From assembly GCA_003427395.1 (NCBI GenBank), contig BFEA01000242.1:2000250-2028230 (forward strand): a DNA stretch of 27,981 bases. The letters run 5' to 3'. Shown piece by piece: positions 1-10,209 of the stretch. Positions within the stretch are counted from its first letter, which is position 1. Every line of letters starts with the position of its first letter. The translations under genes were made by a program, and so were the position numbers. The stretch is from Chara braunii. Its lineage: Eukaryota > Streptophyta > Charophyceae > Charales > Characeae. The notes under the pieces were generated by a model. It made no database searches. It had not been told where the DNA came from and worked only from the letters and a program-made list of their open reading frames with translations.

Positions 1-82
<82 letters not shown>
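1..82. repeat. (TG)15(AG)26 compound microsatellite at contig edge
   Basis: Fifteen perfect TG units run into twenty-six perfect AG units. The apparent Val-Cys and Arg-Glu reading frame across it is a repeat translation, not a gene. It forms the left end of the window and is matched by a CT run at the right end. Confidence 0.98.
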
Positions 83-84
<2 letters not shown>

Positions 85-149
85 CATCAACTTCTTTGTT
101 TTTCTTCGCAAACATTCCTTCTTTATTGTGGGTGTAGCCGCAACAGGCA

Positions 150-605
150 GGGTTGCATCCCTGCCGACTGCCGACTCCAAATGCCGACCGTATTGCAGCC
201 GACCAGTAGGGCCGACCGGTCGGCGGTCTGCCGACCAGTCATAAAACAACCATCGACTGATTTTTTTTCAAATCTGAGTTGGGGGCTGTACTGTGCTTGC
301 TGAGTACAACCCAAATGAGCTGAGAAACTTTTGGGGATTGGGGGGGTATGGGGGGGTTGGGGTTGAGTATAAGGGGGGTATAGGGGTGACATAGAGGGTG
401 TTGGGGGGGTGTATGGGGGTATCGGGGGCCGCTATGGGGGTGTTGGTGGTGTTATTAGGGGATCTGGACCCCAACTTTTTTTTTTGTTTTTGGTTTTTTT
501 GCAGGGTGCCAACGACCCCCGACCGGTAGGTGCGGATCGGTCGGTGGGTCGGCAGCCGACCAGTCAAGGGCGGCCGACCGTCGGGGGTTGCAACACTGGC
601 AACAG
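150..605. repeat. CCGACC/GGTCGG-rich diverged repeat pair flanking a G-tract block
   Basis: Two stretches, about 150-245 and 500-605, are dense in CGACC/GGTCG words. They share the arrangement (C/T)GGTCGG - GGTC - GCCGACCAGTC, so they look like diverged direct copies. Between them (about 331-470) the plus strand has many runs of four to seven G separated by short TA-containing spacers. No convincing coding frame is present. Confidence 0.6.
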
Positions 606-1456
606 GTGCCCTAGTCGTCCAATCGCTTGCAGCGACCTGTGGCCCCTATTGGTCAGCCTCAGGCCGGTGACCAGCGTATAGAAATGCGAGAAAAAAAGAA
701 ACAAACAATGAAAGCAGCAACCACTAGACGGCAAAACATCGACCTGATGCAGCGTGAGGGCTGTGCATTGTATGTCCGATGCTTAGCAGGACGTTTCAGT
801 TGGATCCTGATGGCACCGGATGTTGTTCAGAAAGCAATGAATCCACTTTGGATTTGCGCAAGGGCCAGCACAGATAGCCCTGAGTCTGATTCAGTGGTCT
901 CGTGATTTCAGGATCATACATCCGTCTATCCTGATATTTCGGGTCATGAAGGAGTTCACTTTGGTGAGGGCAATGAAATGGTTCATTTTCCCTTTGTCGC
1001 GTTGGAGAAGTCAGCAAATTTGGTTTCATTTCCAAGGGGGAGGTAAATATGAACACGGTTCAGCCATGGAGCTCTGTTCATGTTAGCTACTGATGGTTGA
1101 AAACCTTGCTGTCTGTTGAACAGGTCAAGGTGTCTGGAGCTGCACTGTGCCGTGAACGGGAGTAGAGGTGTGCATCGGTGCCAAATCTTTGTGGAATGCG
1201 CTGGCTTTGTGTTGGTGATTATTGCATAAGGAGCATTTGCTGCCCAAGTTGTGGTGCAAGAAGTCGAAGTGCAGCCTTCATTGGAGGTAAGCTGCAGTTC
1301 CCCATAGGAGCTGTGTGTTACGACTGTGCCATCATATGTTGTCAGGTAGCTATTGTGACGTCTGTGTGAGAGAATGTTTATATCTGGTTTACCCTGTAGA
1401 GGCGAGGTCACTTGAAGCAACGGTTTTGTCTGTTTGCGAGGGAAGTTTTTGACACA
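606..1456. other. non-coding stretch, no recognised feature
   Basis: No open frame here resembles a protein I recognise, and I see no RNA gene. The 3' part directly precedes the FLX-like copy and could include former 5' untranslated sequence of that gene. Short frames on both strands have no motif support. Confidence 0.5.
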
Positions 1457-2326
1457 ATGATGCATGGAAGGCAGGGACCTTCTGGGCCATTTTCTGGGTC
1501 CATGGGCGGAGGTCATGGGGCAATCAATGGGATGCGCGCTAAGGCACCGCCTGGTCCTGTTCCTCCTGTATGGTGGCGGTGGTCCTCACCACGGTCCTCC
1601 ACTGGCAGTCATGGAGCACAAGCTAGCCACTGCACACACGGAGATGCAGAGGCTGTTGACTGAAAACCAGAGGCTTGCAGTGACCCTCATGGCTCCACTG
1701 CAGGAGCAGGCTCAAGGAGAAGTGCAGCGCTTGAGGCTGAGAGAGGCAAGCATCTGGAAGCTTATGGAACGGAATGCTGCGGTGACGGAAGACCTGCGCA
1801 CAATAGAGCCGTTGAAGAAAGAGGGTTATGCTGCAAGAGTGGGGCTGCACAGTCTTTGAGGGAAACGTGAGGAGGCTGAACAGGCATGACATCCGACTTC
1901 AGTAGGGCCCGTCAAGAGCTGACCAGCAACTGCAGGGCATGACAGCTGACTTCATTAGGGCCCGTCAACTGCTCATCAGCAACTTCAGGGCATGACAGCT
2001 GACTTCAGTAGGGCCCGTCAAGAGCTGTGTCAGCTTGCCACTTTGCGGGGGGAGTTGCAGCAAGTTCCGACCCTGCGGCAGGGAATTCAAGGGCTGCGGC
2101 AGGAACTGCAGCAAGTCCGAACCCAGCTTGAACAGGAGAAGAAGTTCTAAGTCTGAGCAAATTGATAACAGTCAGCGAATGGAAAGCAACCTTGTCTCGA
2201 TGGCAAGGGCAAATGAAAAAACTCCGTGCACAATTCACTGTTGGCAGCAGGACTTCTGGTGGAAGTGGAACCCTGGGATTGAACTATGCTGCACCAACTA
2301 GGGACTGCAGTAGCCGTTTATGGTAA
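1457..2326 (+). pseudogene. FLX-like (FLOWERING LOCUS C EXPRESSOR-like) coiled-coil protein, frame-broken intron-free copy
   Basis: Seen: four fragments in different frames read in the order of the plant FLX/FLX-like family. First is a Gly/Pro-rich N-terminus from the ATG at 1457. Next is a helical segment with HTEMQRLLTENQRLA (about 1626-1680). Then LATLRGELQQVPTLRQ and RQELQQVRTQLEQEKKF (1992-2150). Last is RMESNLVSMARANEK (about 2178-2222), followed by a Gly/Ser tail. These match the family pattern of TENQRLAATH, LQQIP, YEKK and MEKNLISMAREVEKLR-like blocks. Family members are plant coiled-coil proteins; Arabidopsis FLX helps activate FLC through FRIGIDA. Odd: frames shift near 1565, after 1859, near 2148 and in an A-run near 2218, and a 53-bp tandem duplication (not a multiple of 3) breaks the middle. 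No introns are seen. It is either a retroposed pseudogene or a gene damaged by assembly indels; the duplication favours a pseudogene. Confidence 0.72.
1884..2027 (+). repeat. 53-bp tandem repeat, about 2.7 copies, inside the FLX-like copy
   Basis: Copies start at 1884, 1937 and 1990 with the word GCATGACA(G/T)C. Copies 1 and 2 are 53 bp each; copy 3 matches for about 38 bp and then runs into the rest of the coiled-coil coding sequence. Each copy can read TADFSRARQEL or close variants, a helical segment of the FLX-like protein. Because 53 is not divisible by 3, each added copy changes frame. Confidence 0.9.
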
Positions 2327-2392
2327 CCTGAGCAGTTTCAGCTGCTTCCGTGACCTCTCCTCTACGTGTTCTTCTCTTCCCCTTTGCCCTTG

Positions 2393-2709
2393 GTGGTCCC
2401 ATGTCAGGCTGAGCTGTGGTGAGCAGTTCCGCATTGACTTGTCCTTTGTTCGGTAGCCCTAGACTGTTGGATGATTGGTGCATAGGGCGGCGGCTTGCAT
2501 ATCACTCCGTCTGTGAATGGATGTGAAAGCACTTTGTGGTCCCATGTCAGGATGCACTGTGGCTGTCTCTTATACACATCTAGATGTGTATAAGAGACAG
2601 GTTCCACATTGACTCGTCATTTGTTCGGTAGCCCTAGACTGTTGGATGATTGGTGCATACGCCGGCGACTTGCATATACATCCGTCTGTGAATGGATGTG
2701 AAAGCGCTT
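2393..2709 (+). repeat. direct repeat, unit about 146 bp, two copies
   Basis: Copy 1 begins TGGTCCCATGTCAGG at about 2396 and runs to about 2538. Copy 2 begins with the same word at 2539 and runs to about 2709, both including TTCGGTAGCCCTAGACTGTT and TCTGTGAATGGATGTGAAAGC. The second copy is interrupted at exactly the homologous position by the adapter at 2563-2600, which replaces only about six bases of copy 1. The duplication may be real, or may have been created by a chimeric join at the adapter. Confidence 0.85.
2563..2600. other. Nextera mate-pair junction adapter (library artefact)
   Basis: The 38-bp perfect palindrome is CTGTCTCTTATACACATCT followed by its reverse complement. This is the Tn5 mosaic end in the back-to-back form made when Nextera mate-pair fragments are circularised. 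It is not biological sequence. Its minus-strand translation contains SYTHLDVYKRQ, a peptide I recall as a recurrent contaminant in predicted proteins. The flanking sequence on either side may not be contiguous in the genome. Confidence 0.97.
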
Positions 2710-3698
2710 TAGCGGCGGGCAAGGAGGACATACATTTTTTCTTCGATAAACTTAATTAACAGTTGTTCGGTCTGGAGCAGTGGCAGTGGATCTCTTGGTG
2801 TGTGGTTTTCAAACCATTCAGGTTGGCAGTGAAGATGCTGTGTCTCCTGCTTCAAGAGAGCCCGTTTCTGTTTTAGTGGGGTGGCCAGGGTATGACCCTT
2901 AACCTTTTGCAATACGCTGCACTGAAGGTCAGGGAAGGTTGACTTGCTCAGGAGATGCAGCCATCATGAAAGGCATGTCATCGGTAGGCAAACATTTCTC
3001 AACTTTCTTGGTGTCCATGGGCGGAAGCCGTGAGCCCATCTAGAGGTCAGCCGCAGCTATCCTGGTCTGTATGCGAACTGCCTCAAAGTTTTCCTCGGGG
3101 AAGCTATGTTCGAGTCACTACCCTGCTTCAGGTCGTTGTTGATTCTCGTTAATGTTGGAAATGGAGCCCAAGTGGCAGACCTTGCAGTACAGTGTAAGGT
3201 TGGGCATGCTCCCTGGAGGTGGGTGGCCATGAAACCTTGGTGAGCTTGCCGCATGTAGGGAAAATAAAAAAAGAACTAAGGAACAAGACTTTCTCACACA
3301 TGTAGGAAAGAAAAAATTCTCACACTGGTGGGAAAAGATCTGTCGTGATGGGACGGTGGCAAGAAGAGGGTCGGAGTGGAGGTGTGGCATTTTTGCCATC
3401 GGTTCGTGAAAATGGGTTCAAGGGCAGTAGTGGTTTAATCCTTCCCAGTGGCACAGAGATCTCTCACCGTGGTGCTGGACAAAATATACGATCCGGCATA
3501 ATTTTTGGGCTGTTTTCACGGTCAATGCTCAAGAGGTGCAAAGCGTGCAATACAGGTAGATTGAACATTCAAGAATGGGACTTGGGTTATAGAAGGTGAC
3601 ATTACCAATTGTTCAGTTTCACTGCCTCGAGGATGAAATTTCATGTAGAAAATTTATGAGTTTAGCTCGACGGTAGGTGACCGCATCAGGTGCGAGGT
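2710..3698. other. non-coding stretch, no recognised feature
   Basis: I see no supported gene. Minus-strand frames at 2709-2912 and 3057-3399 contain Cys and His residues but no spaced zinc-finger pattern. Near 3285-3332 the word TTCTCACAC occurs twice in A-rich sequence. Some of this may be former 3' sequence of the FLX-like copy or diverged repeat. Confidence 0.4.
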
Positions 3699-4033
3699 CC
3701 CACTGATTTTCCATTTCTAACTGTAGGTTATGAAGATCGACTGGCGGGCATGTTATCATTGTCATTGTTTAAGTGAGTCCTGAGAGAATTACATGACTGC
3801 ACTGCACTTGCCAGCATGTCAGTGCAATGTGGTATTTCCTCCCACTGATTTTCCATTTCTAACCGTAGGTTATGAAGATCGATGGTCAGAAATGGAGAAT
3901 CCAGGCAAATTGGACCTTGCCCCAGGACGTCGACTGGCGTTCATGTTATCATTGTCATTGTTTAAGTGAATCCTGAGGGAATTACATGACTGCACTGCAC
4001 TCGCCAGCATGTCAGTGCAAAGCGGTATTTCCT
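3699..4033 (+). repeat. tandem direct duplication, second copy with about 50-bp extra segment
   Basis: CCCACTGATTTTCCATTTCT begins copy 1 at about 3699 and copy 2 at about 3840. Both continue through GTAGGTTATGAAGATCGA, ATGTTATCATTGTCATTG, ATTACATGACTGCACTGCAC and CAGCATGTCAGTGCAA. Copy 2 carries about 50 extra bases (about 3882-3932) between the GATCGA and GACTGGCG words, ending in a second GTCGA, so copy 1 may instead be the deleted form. Confidence 0.85.
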
Positions 4034-4320
4034 CCCCCCCTGCGATCATGTTGGACAAACCCTTGAACTTCCTGCGATCATGTTTCTCACCTGAGTTTTT
4101 GTTACTCATGTCAGCGTTCTCACTTCTGATATCTCCAGCTGTTTTCACAAACAGACTTCTTCAACTTACAGAACGTTCCGCTACTGACCCTGAAGATACA
4201 ATGGAAAACAATAGCACTTCGAGCATGTCTTGTAGCCCGCCTGGAGAGGCGTTTGCGGTGCCCCCCTTGAGGCGAGGGAAGACTAGGTGTGTGGAGATTC
4301 AATGTGTGTGGGGCGGTGGG

Positions 4321-4666
4321 GGTCTTCTGACTATTCAAGGAGATCAGGGGTAGTTGATAGCTCGTCTTAGCAGCGTGGTGAGTTGCTGTTTCAGGCTAGG
4401 TCACATACTGCTAAGCTGATGATAAAAATTGGGGAATTCAAGGTGATGATGGAGACATGGAACCTCTAGGTTATAGAGATTAGATTGGGAGGGGGTCTTC
4501 TAACTCTTCAAGGAGATCAGGGGTAGATGATAGCTCGTCTTGAGCAGCGTGGTGAGGTGCTGTTTCAGGTGAGGTCACATACTGCTAAGCTGATGACAAT
4601 AATTGGGGAATTCAAGTCGATGATGGAGACATGGAAGCTCTAGGTGATACAGACTAGATTGGGGTG
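4321..4666 (+). repeat. 173-bp tandem repeat, two copies
   Basis: Copies begin at 4321 and 4494 with GGTCTTCT(G/A)AC. They stay collinear through AAGGAGATCAGGGGTAG, TCACATACTGCTAAGCTGAT and GATGATGGAGACATGGAA, with scattered substitutions and single-base indels. Confidence 0.88.
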
Positions 4667-5204
4667 CTAGTTGATAACAAAGACAGGGGGGGTTCCAGGT
4701 TGATGATATAGATTGGGGTGCTCCCTATGTGGCTTACAACAAAGATTGGGGGACGAAATCAATGATGGAGACAGGGGACCCTATGGTTGATGATGGAGAC
4801 TGTGCAACCTGGTTCATAGCAACCCACCAGTTAAGCTAGAGGGGCCAGGTAGGATGAAAGAAGGGGGTTGTATAGTAAGTTTTTTTTTTTTTTCATGGAG
4901 AGGATTGGGTACAAAACGGTGTGACCGGGTCCATTTTTAAGCTGAAGGGGTCAGGTAGTATGAAAGAAGGGGGCGTGTAGCAGAGGGATGATACATATGG
5001 AGGCCAGGGTGGCATTTGACGACAAAGACTGGGGGCTTCTAGTTGATGACGGGAGGGGGACTAAAGCAACTCCTGTTGAGGATAAAGATTGTCGCAACGC
5101 TAGGGGACGGGGGCAATTGATGACGAAAATTGGGTAGTCTGGTTGAGGACAGAGACATGGGGCCAGATGGTTCTCCTCGATGACAGAGACTCCCCTAGGA
5201 CATC
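4667..5204 (+). repeat. degenerate GATGA(T/C)-GAGACA / AGATTGGGG short-repeat tract
   Basis: Irregular copies of a short unit built from TGATGA, (A)GAGACA(T/G)GG and AGATTGGGG continue from the 173-bp repeat to the left edge of the LTR element. A near-repeat pair, GGTCAGGTAG(G/T)ATGAAAG..GGG, lies around 4850 and 4950. No coding frame is credible. Confidence 0.6.
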
Positions 5205-5208
5205 CGAA
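5205..5208. repeat. target-site duplication CGAA, left
   Basis: CGAA lies immediately outside the left LTR and is repeated at 15360-15363 outside the right LTR. Four to six bp is the usual range for LTR elements; Ty3/Gypsy elements often give five, and a five-base comparison here has a mismatch. Confidence 0.75.
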
Positions 5209-6476
5209 TGTTATGATTCTGGTTGTTGGTTGCCTGAAGGCCAACACTCGCTCACATAGACTTCCGGATATGCCCATACATACACAAAAGGAAGGGGAGA
5301 GGATAGGAGTATCACACCTCACAGGGAGAGATAAATACAGCGGAAGACTTGTCCATGCGATACGACAGGGTACACTGAAAGTGCAATTCACTCCACTCAA
5401 TCCTCACAACCAGTCATAGAGAAAAGCCGAGCAGATCACATCGAGGAAACAATGAAACGATGATAGTCCAAACACAGTATCACACTGTTTATTAAACTCA
5501 GAGTCTCGAATTGTCAGGATAAGTTCAGAACTACAGTGCGCTGCTTAGAAATGAGCAGCGCTTCACTCCCCAACCCTGATTAGCACCCGTAACACCCCCT
5601 GAGTCCCTGAAACATCAAGTGCCACCCAGATACAGCCTCCTGAGGGCAGTGCCACCTTGAAACAGGCCTCTGAGGCCAAGCGCCACTCAGAGGATGGAGA
5701 AGAAGACCAGCACCACAGTATCTGATGATGACGAAGTGTCGGAAGACTTCCCGGGTGGAAGTCTGCAGCAGCGCCACCCAACCCTGACAAGATGACCTCT
5801 GAGAAGAAGAAGCTACAGCTATGGCTGTAGCGCGAACCCCCTGGGACCCCACTCCGAAGGAGGGTCCAGCAGGGCACCAATCTCTCTCGCCTCCAGCAGA
5901 CCTCGATAACCCAGTCCTCTGTCAGCCCCTGCGTGCTGGCAGAGTACATCGCAGGTCCCAGCTATGGCCGGCGCTCCGAAGGTCTGGCTATGCCTGTCTC
6001 CTTCCATGTTGAGCCGTCACCACTTCCGGTTCACGCGTAGTACACCAACGATGTACTCGGTACCAACTGCCAAAAGCCCTGGACCGATGTACCCAATCTA
6101 TCTATAGACTCTAACTAGCCTAGACTCGACCTAGACCGAACTGACTGACCGACCGGTACCGTCTCTGTTTTGGCCTCTCGGCCTCTACCGGACCGGGCTA
6201 TAGGCTATAGGACCGTCTATCCAGAATAGGCCCATAGGGCCTGTCTGTTCGAGGGGTAGCTCGGGCCTGCTATTCGCAGTTAGGGTAGCTGTAGGGAATC
6301 GGGTTAATACCGGGCCTGTATTTTCTCGGATTTGCAGATATGTCCCTCACAAATTTCCCTCACAGGTTGGTCTCTCGGTTAGCCCTCAGCCAAACAAAAT
6401 TGCGAATCTATCCTACCTATAGTACAACCTCGACAGTTAGAGGTTACAGGCGACCAAAAAACAGCAAGTCATTGCA
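5209..6476 (-). repeat. 3' LTR
   Basis: The plus strand starts TGTTATGATTCTGG and ends TCATTGCA, and aligns throughout with 14104-15359. It has a 12-bp insertion (GCCAAAAGCCCT, near 6069) absent from the other LTR. Open frames inside are shadows. The segment near 6100-6240 is rich in short palindromic words such as CTATAG and GGCCTCTCGGCC. Confidence 0.95.
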
Positions 6477-6477
6477 G

Positions 6478-6492
6478 ACCTACCCTCCCTCG
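6478..6492 (-). other. polypurine tract
   Basis: The minus strand reads GAGGGAGGGTAGG just before the 3' LTR start (minus-strand TGCAATGACTT). This is the expected place and composition for the plus-strand primer of an LTR retrotransposon. It begins about 18 bases after the pol stop codon. Confidence 0.8.
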
Positions 6493-6509
6493 GAGTGAGG
6501 ACCTCTGAG

Positions 6510-9249
6510 CTAAGGGCGTAGGCGTGCAGAGCGCCGAAGGGATACTCCCTTTTGTGCTGCCTCATATTTGAGGGGGACAGACTTGGCTGTCTTCAGAAGT
6601 TCCTTGTGAGTAAACCTGCGGTCCTCAGTGTGTGGCTGGTACAAGAACTTCACAAGGTACTCCTTACCTGGACCTGTACCTGACTCATCCTCCACAGATT
6701 CAACCTCATACCGTTTGCCAGGGATAGGGGGACCGAACTGTGGGGGCCTGTCTGGGAATGCATCAGCTGGCGTGAATGGCAATAGCTTAGATGCATGAAA
6801 GACAGGGTAGGTTTGTAGATGCAGAGGGACATCCACTGTATAGGATGGTCCAAATGGATAAACTCCCACTGTATCTAAGACCTGCCATGGACCCATGTAG
6901 CGTGGCAGCAGCTTAGGTGAAATGTCCTCCTCTCGCGACAACTCAAAACTGAGTACCCACACCCAGTCACCTGTGTGAATAATAGAAGGACGCTTGTGCT
7001 TGTTAGCTTGTTGAATCATAGCCTTTTGGGCTTTCAACAGGTTAGCACGGGCGCGCTCTATGTTCACACGGTAACGCCTGGTGAACTCTGCAGTTCCAGG
7101 TGTCAACGTAGGGGTAGCCTTGTCGATGATGTCATCGAGAGGCTGCCGCGGTTCACGACCCCAGTGTAACCGGTAGGGTGTGAAACCAGTAGAGGAGTGT
7201 ACAAACGTGTTATACACAAGTTGTGCACGACCCAGATGGAGATCCCAGTCCTGCTGATTTGGGCTGATCACAGGACGTAGTAGCTGGAAAATAATCTGGT
7301 TCATCACTTCAGTTTGACCATTGGCTTCAGGATGACGACCAGATGTCATATCCAGGCGTGAATGAAGGTAATCCTTGTAGTAGGATTGCCATTCATTGCT
7401 GCAAAACCGGGGATCTCTGTCACTGGCGATAGAGGTGGGTGGTCCATGATGTGAAACCCACCTGTCAGCAAACGCCGCCTGAACGACAGACACACGAGCC
7501 TCAACTGGTAAGGGGATGAACTCTGCATATTTGGAGAACCGGTCCACACATACTATGACCTGACGCATACCTCGTGGTGTAGTTCTACCCAAGTCAGTGA
7601 AATCAATAGACACTGACTGTGCAGGTGCATCAAGGATAGGTAGGGGTTTGAGTAGGCCAAGGGGAGGTCGATGTACAACCTTGTTCCTTTGGCATAGCTC
7701 ACAGGTTTCCACATAATGCAGCATGTCACTCCTCGTCTCCTTCAAGAAGAAGCGCTGCGACGGGGCTGCATAAGATTTGAGGGCACCAAAGTGACCTTGA
7801 GCATCATGACACTCTGACATCAGAAGTGTCCTCAGCTTGCGGTCCTGGGGAATGCACATGCGCTCATCACCTCTGCTGCATGTATACAGCAGACCTGAGA
7901 CCAAAGTATATCCTGGTTCAGAGGCAGGATTGTCCTGGAGATTCCTCACTATAGGCCCAAAGATCTCATCCTGGGGCAGCAACTGGGCAATGGTCTGACG
8001 TGTCCTCTCTCCAAATGAGTGAGTGGAGATCAAGAAAAGAGCGTCAAGCCTACGAGAAAGGGCATCTGCTACTCGGTTGTAGCAGCCCTTCTTGTGTCTC
8101 AGTTCAAAGTCAAACATGTCAATGAACTGGATGTAGCGAGCAAGCTTGTCATTCAACTCTCCCTGGGACTTCATCCACTGAAGGGTGGAGTGATCTGAAA
8201 AGATCTTGAAGTGCTTGCCTAGGAGAAAGTGTTTCCAATGCTTGAGCGCTGGCACAAGAGCATACAACTCTTTCTTATAGGTAGAGTCCTGCAGCTTCTT
8301 GGTCTTGATCTTCTTGCTCATGTATTCAATAGGCTGCAGACCATTCCCATCATCCTGCTGAAGTACCGCCCCTACACCATACTGACTAGCATCAGTAGTA
8401 AGCACAAAAGGCAGGGTAGGGTTAGGTAACTTCAAAACAGGGGCACGAATTAAGGCCTCCTTGAGACGTGTGAAGGCCTCCTGACATTCTGATGTCCAAA
8501 GAAAGGAAGTGTCCTTCTTTGTGAGATCAGTCAAGGGTGCTGCAATCGCAGAAAAGTCTTTAATGAACTTCCTGTAGTAGGATGCGAGCCCCAAGAAAGA
8601 CCGGACATCACGAATGTTAGCAGGTCGCGGCCAGTCCTGAACTGCAGCAACTTTCGTTGCTTCAGGAGCCAACCCCTCTCCAGAAATAATGTGGCCCATA
8701 TAGATTATAGAGGGAACCCCAAAATAGGACTTCTCCCTGTTGATCTTATACTGGTTAGCACGCAAGGCCTGGAGGACCAGAGCCAGATGCTGCACATGCT
8801 CCTAGACAGAACGACTGAATACCAAGATATCGTCAAGGTAGACAACTGCGAACTTGCCCAGGTAAGGCCTCAGTATGCGATGCATCTCTGTTTGGAAGGT
8901 TCTTGGGGCATTGCAGAGACCGAATGGCATAACCAGGTACTCATAAGTGCCATACCTGGTTTTGAAGGCTGTCTTATGGACATCGCCTTCAGCCATCTCA
9001 ATCTGGTGATAGCTAGATTTGAGGTCGATCTTGCTAAAGATGGTACAACCCTGCACCATATCCAACAGATCGTCAATGCGAGGAAGAGGCTCTGTAGACT
9101 TCCTCGTGATTTTATTGAGACCAAGATTGTCCACGCACATCTTGAACTCACCATTCCCCTTTGGAACAAAGAGGATTGGTGCCCCAAACTCAGATGTGCT
9201 GGGCCTGATCCAACCCTTGCTGGTCAGGGGCTCTAATTGTTTCTCGAGC
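6510..9249 (-). pseudogene. pol: pol: reverse transcriptase - RNase H - integrase - chromodomain, one in-frame amber stop
   Basis: The reading frame is open from about 9249 to 6510 except for a TAG at 8804-8802. RT comes first: GWIRPSTSEFGAPILFVPKG, then KMCVDN, FSKIDLKSSYHQIE, PFGLCNAP and the catalytic YLDD in VVYLDDILVFSRS, just before the stop. After the stop (numbering the 761 residues from 8795), RNase H has D135, D201 and D244 in TTDAS, FSDH and VADAL. The integrase zinc site has H330, H335, C365 and C368. The catalytic triad is D398, D459 and E496, with 36 residues between the last two instead of the common 35. A GPY/F-like module lies near 630-645 and a chromodomain-like segment near 694-742 (RYEVE, EYLVKF). 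The stop replaces a position usually Glu or Leu, consistent with one substitution. Otherwise this part is well preserved. Confidence 0.93.
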
Positions 9250-10209
9250 TCTCAAGTTCAGCAGGACATCCTGTAGACCCGGCCCTTGGGAGGGACCGAA
9301 CCAGGCATCAAGTTCAGCAGGAGACATCTTGTAGACCCGGCCCTTGGGAGGGACCGAACCAGGCAGGATCTCAATCTTATGTTTGGTCTGCCTATGGACA
9401 AGTCCAGTAGGCTCCTCCATAAGATCTGAGAAGCTGTCCACTACCTGCTGAATCTGAGAGGGGCAGGGAGCAGTTTCCACGTCAGTCTGTTTGACAAATG
9501 CCACGAACAGACGGGCGTGGTCAGTCTGGCGTGAGAATCACAAAAATCTGCGAGCACTCATACAATAACAACTGCTGGCCGGATGATACTCGTCAACGAG
9601 CATGCAAGGGTGATATACCCCATGCTGGTCAGGTAGCTCAACCCTAGGGATCCGCCAGTCAATCCTAGGATTGGTGGCACCAAGCCACTGCATAGAGAAG
9701 ACAAAGTCAAAGGGGACGTTAGGGAACACATAGAAGTTCAGGCAATGCCTGACTTCTCCCTGCTTGTCAAAGGACACAGGTAGGCCCTTGACAACAGTGG
9801 TAATCCTGACTGTGGAGGAGTCTCCAATGCGCACCTCCAAAGGCTGTCGCAATTTCACCAATCTCTGATCCAAGTGTAGCTTGCTGACTGCCTTGGGAGA
9901 GATAAAGTTGCGTGTAGCCCCACAGTCTAAGAGCCCTTTGATCTTGGCTCCCAGGATGAAGGGTCGAAGCAGGATGAGTTCAGACTTATGCTTCTTCTTC
10001 TCCTGCAAGGACAGGAAAAGATCAGCAATGCACTGAGCATCCTCCTCCTCCCACGTCTCATCCAACTCAGAGTCTTCAAAAGTGAAGGACCCTGAAGATG
10101 CAACTCCTGAGATAGAAGAACCAGCGAGAGAATGTGAAGATTCACCGTCATCAGAAAGTGAATCAGCAGTGGTGGAAGGAGCTGTTGCTTCCACCTCTCT
10201 CTGCTCTAG
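9237..10209 (-). pseudogene. pol N-terminal part: retroviral-type aspartic protease and linker, broken
   Basis: Reading minus from about 10209, the first part is acidic and Ser-rich. The protease core follows with LLDCGATRNFIS (about 9927-9890) and the hydrophobic block PFDFVFSMQWLG, which matches the family DxILGMDWL block. The family active site is D-S/T-G; here it is D-C-G, a non-standard residue next to the catalytic Asp. An in-frame TGA at 9540-9538 separates the protease from the linker, which reads on to MSPAELD, the usual RT entry block. A 56/58-bp duplication at about 9251-9364 then moves the frame. This part lies in the -1 frame relative to the gag end. Confidence 0.85.
9251..9364. 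repeat. 56/58-bp tandem duplication at RT entry
   Basis: TCAAGTTCAGCAGGA starts both copies (about 9251 and 9307), and both end GGGACCGAACCAGGCA. The copy nearer RT has lost two bases (AGGACATC against AGGAGACATC). The unit length is not a multiple of 3, which accounts for the frame change between the protease-linker frame and the RT frame. Confidence 0.9.

Noticed and set aside
2404-2607. Minus-strand 67-codon frame as a small protein
   Set aside because: Its N-terminal part is the translated Nextera adapter.
3057-3399. Cys/His-containing minus-strand frames as zinc fingers
   Set aside because: Cys and His spacing does not fit C2H2 or related fingers, and frames are short and overlapping.
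5563-6012. Frames up to 128 codons inside the LTR, repeated at 14458-14907
   Set aside because: They occur on both strands of both LTRs, are not conserved in length between them and lack motifs.
9019-9276. Plus-strand frames opposite RT
   Set aside because: Antisense shadows of the pol frame.
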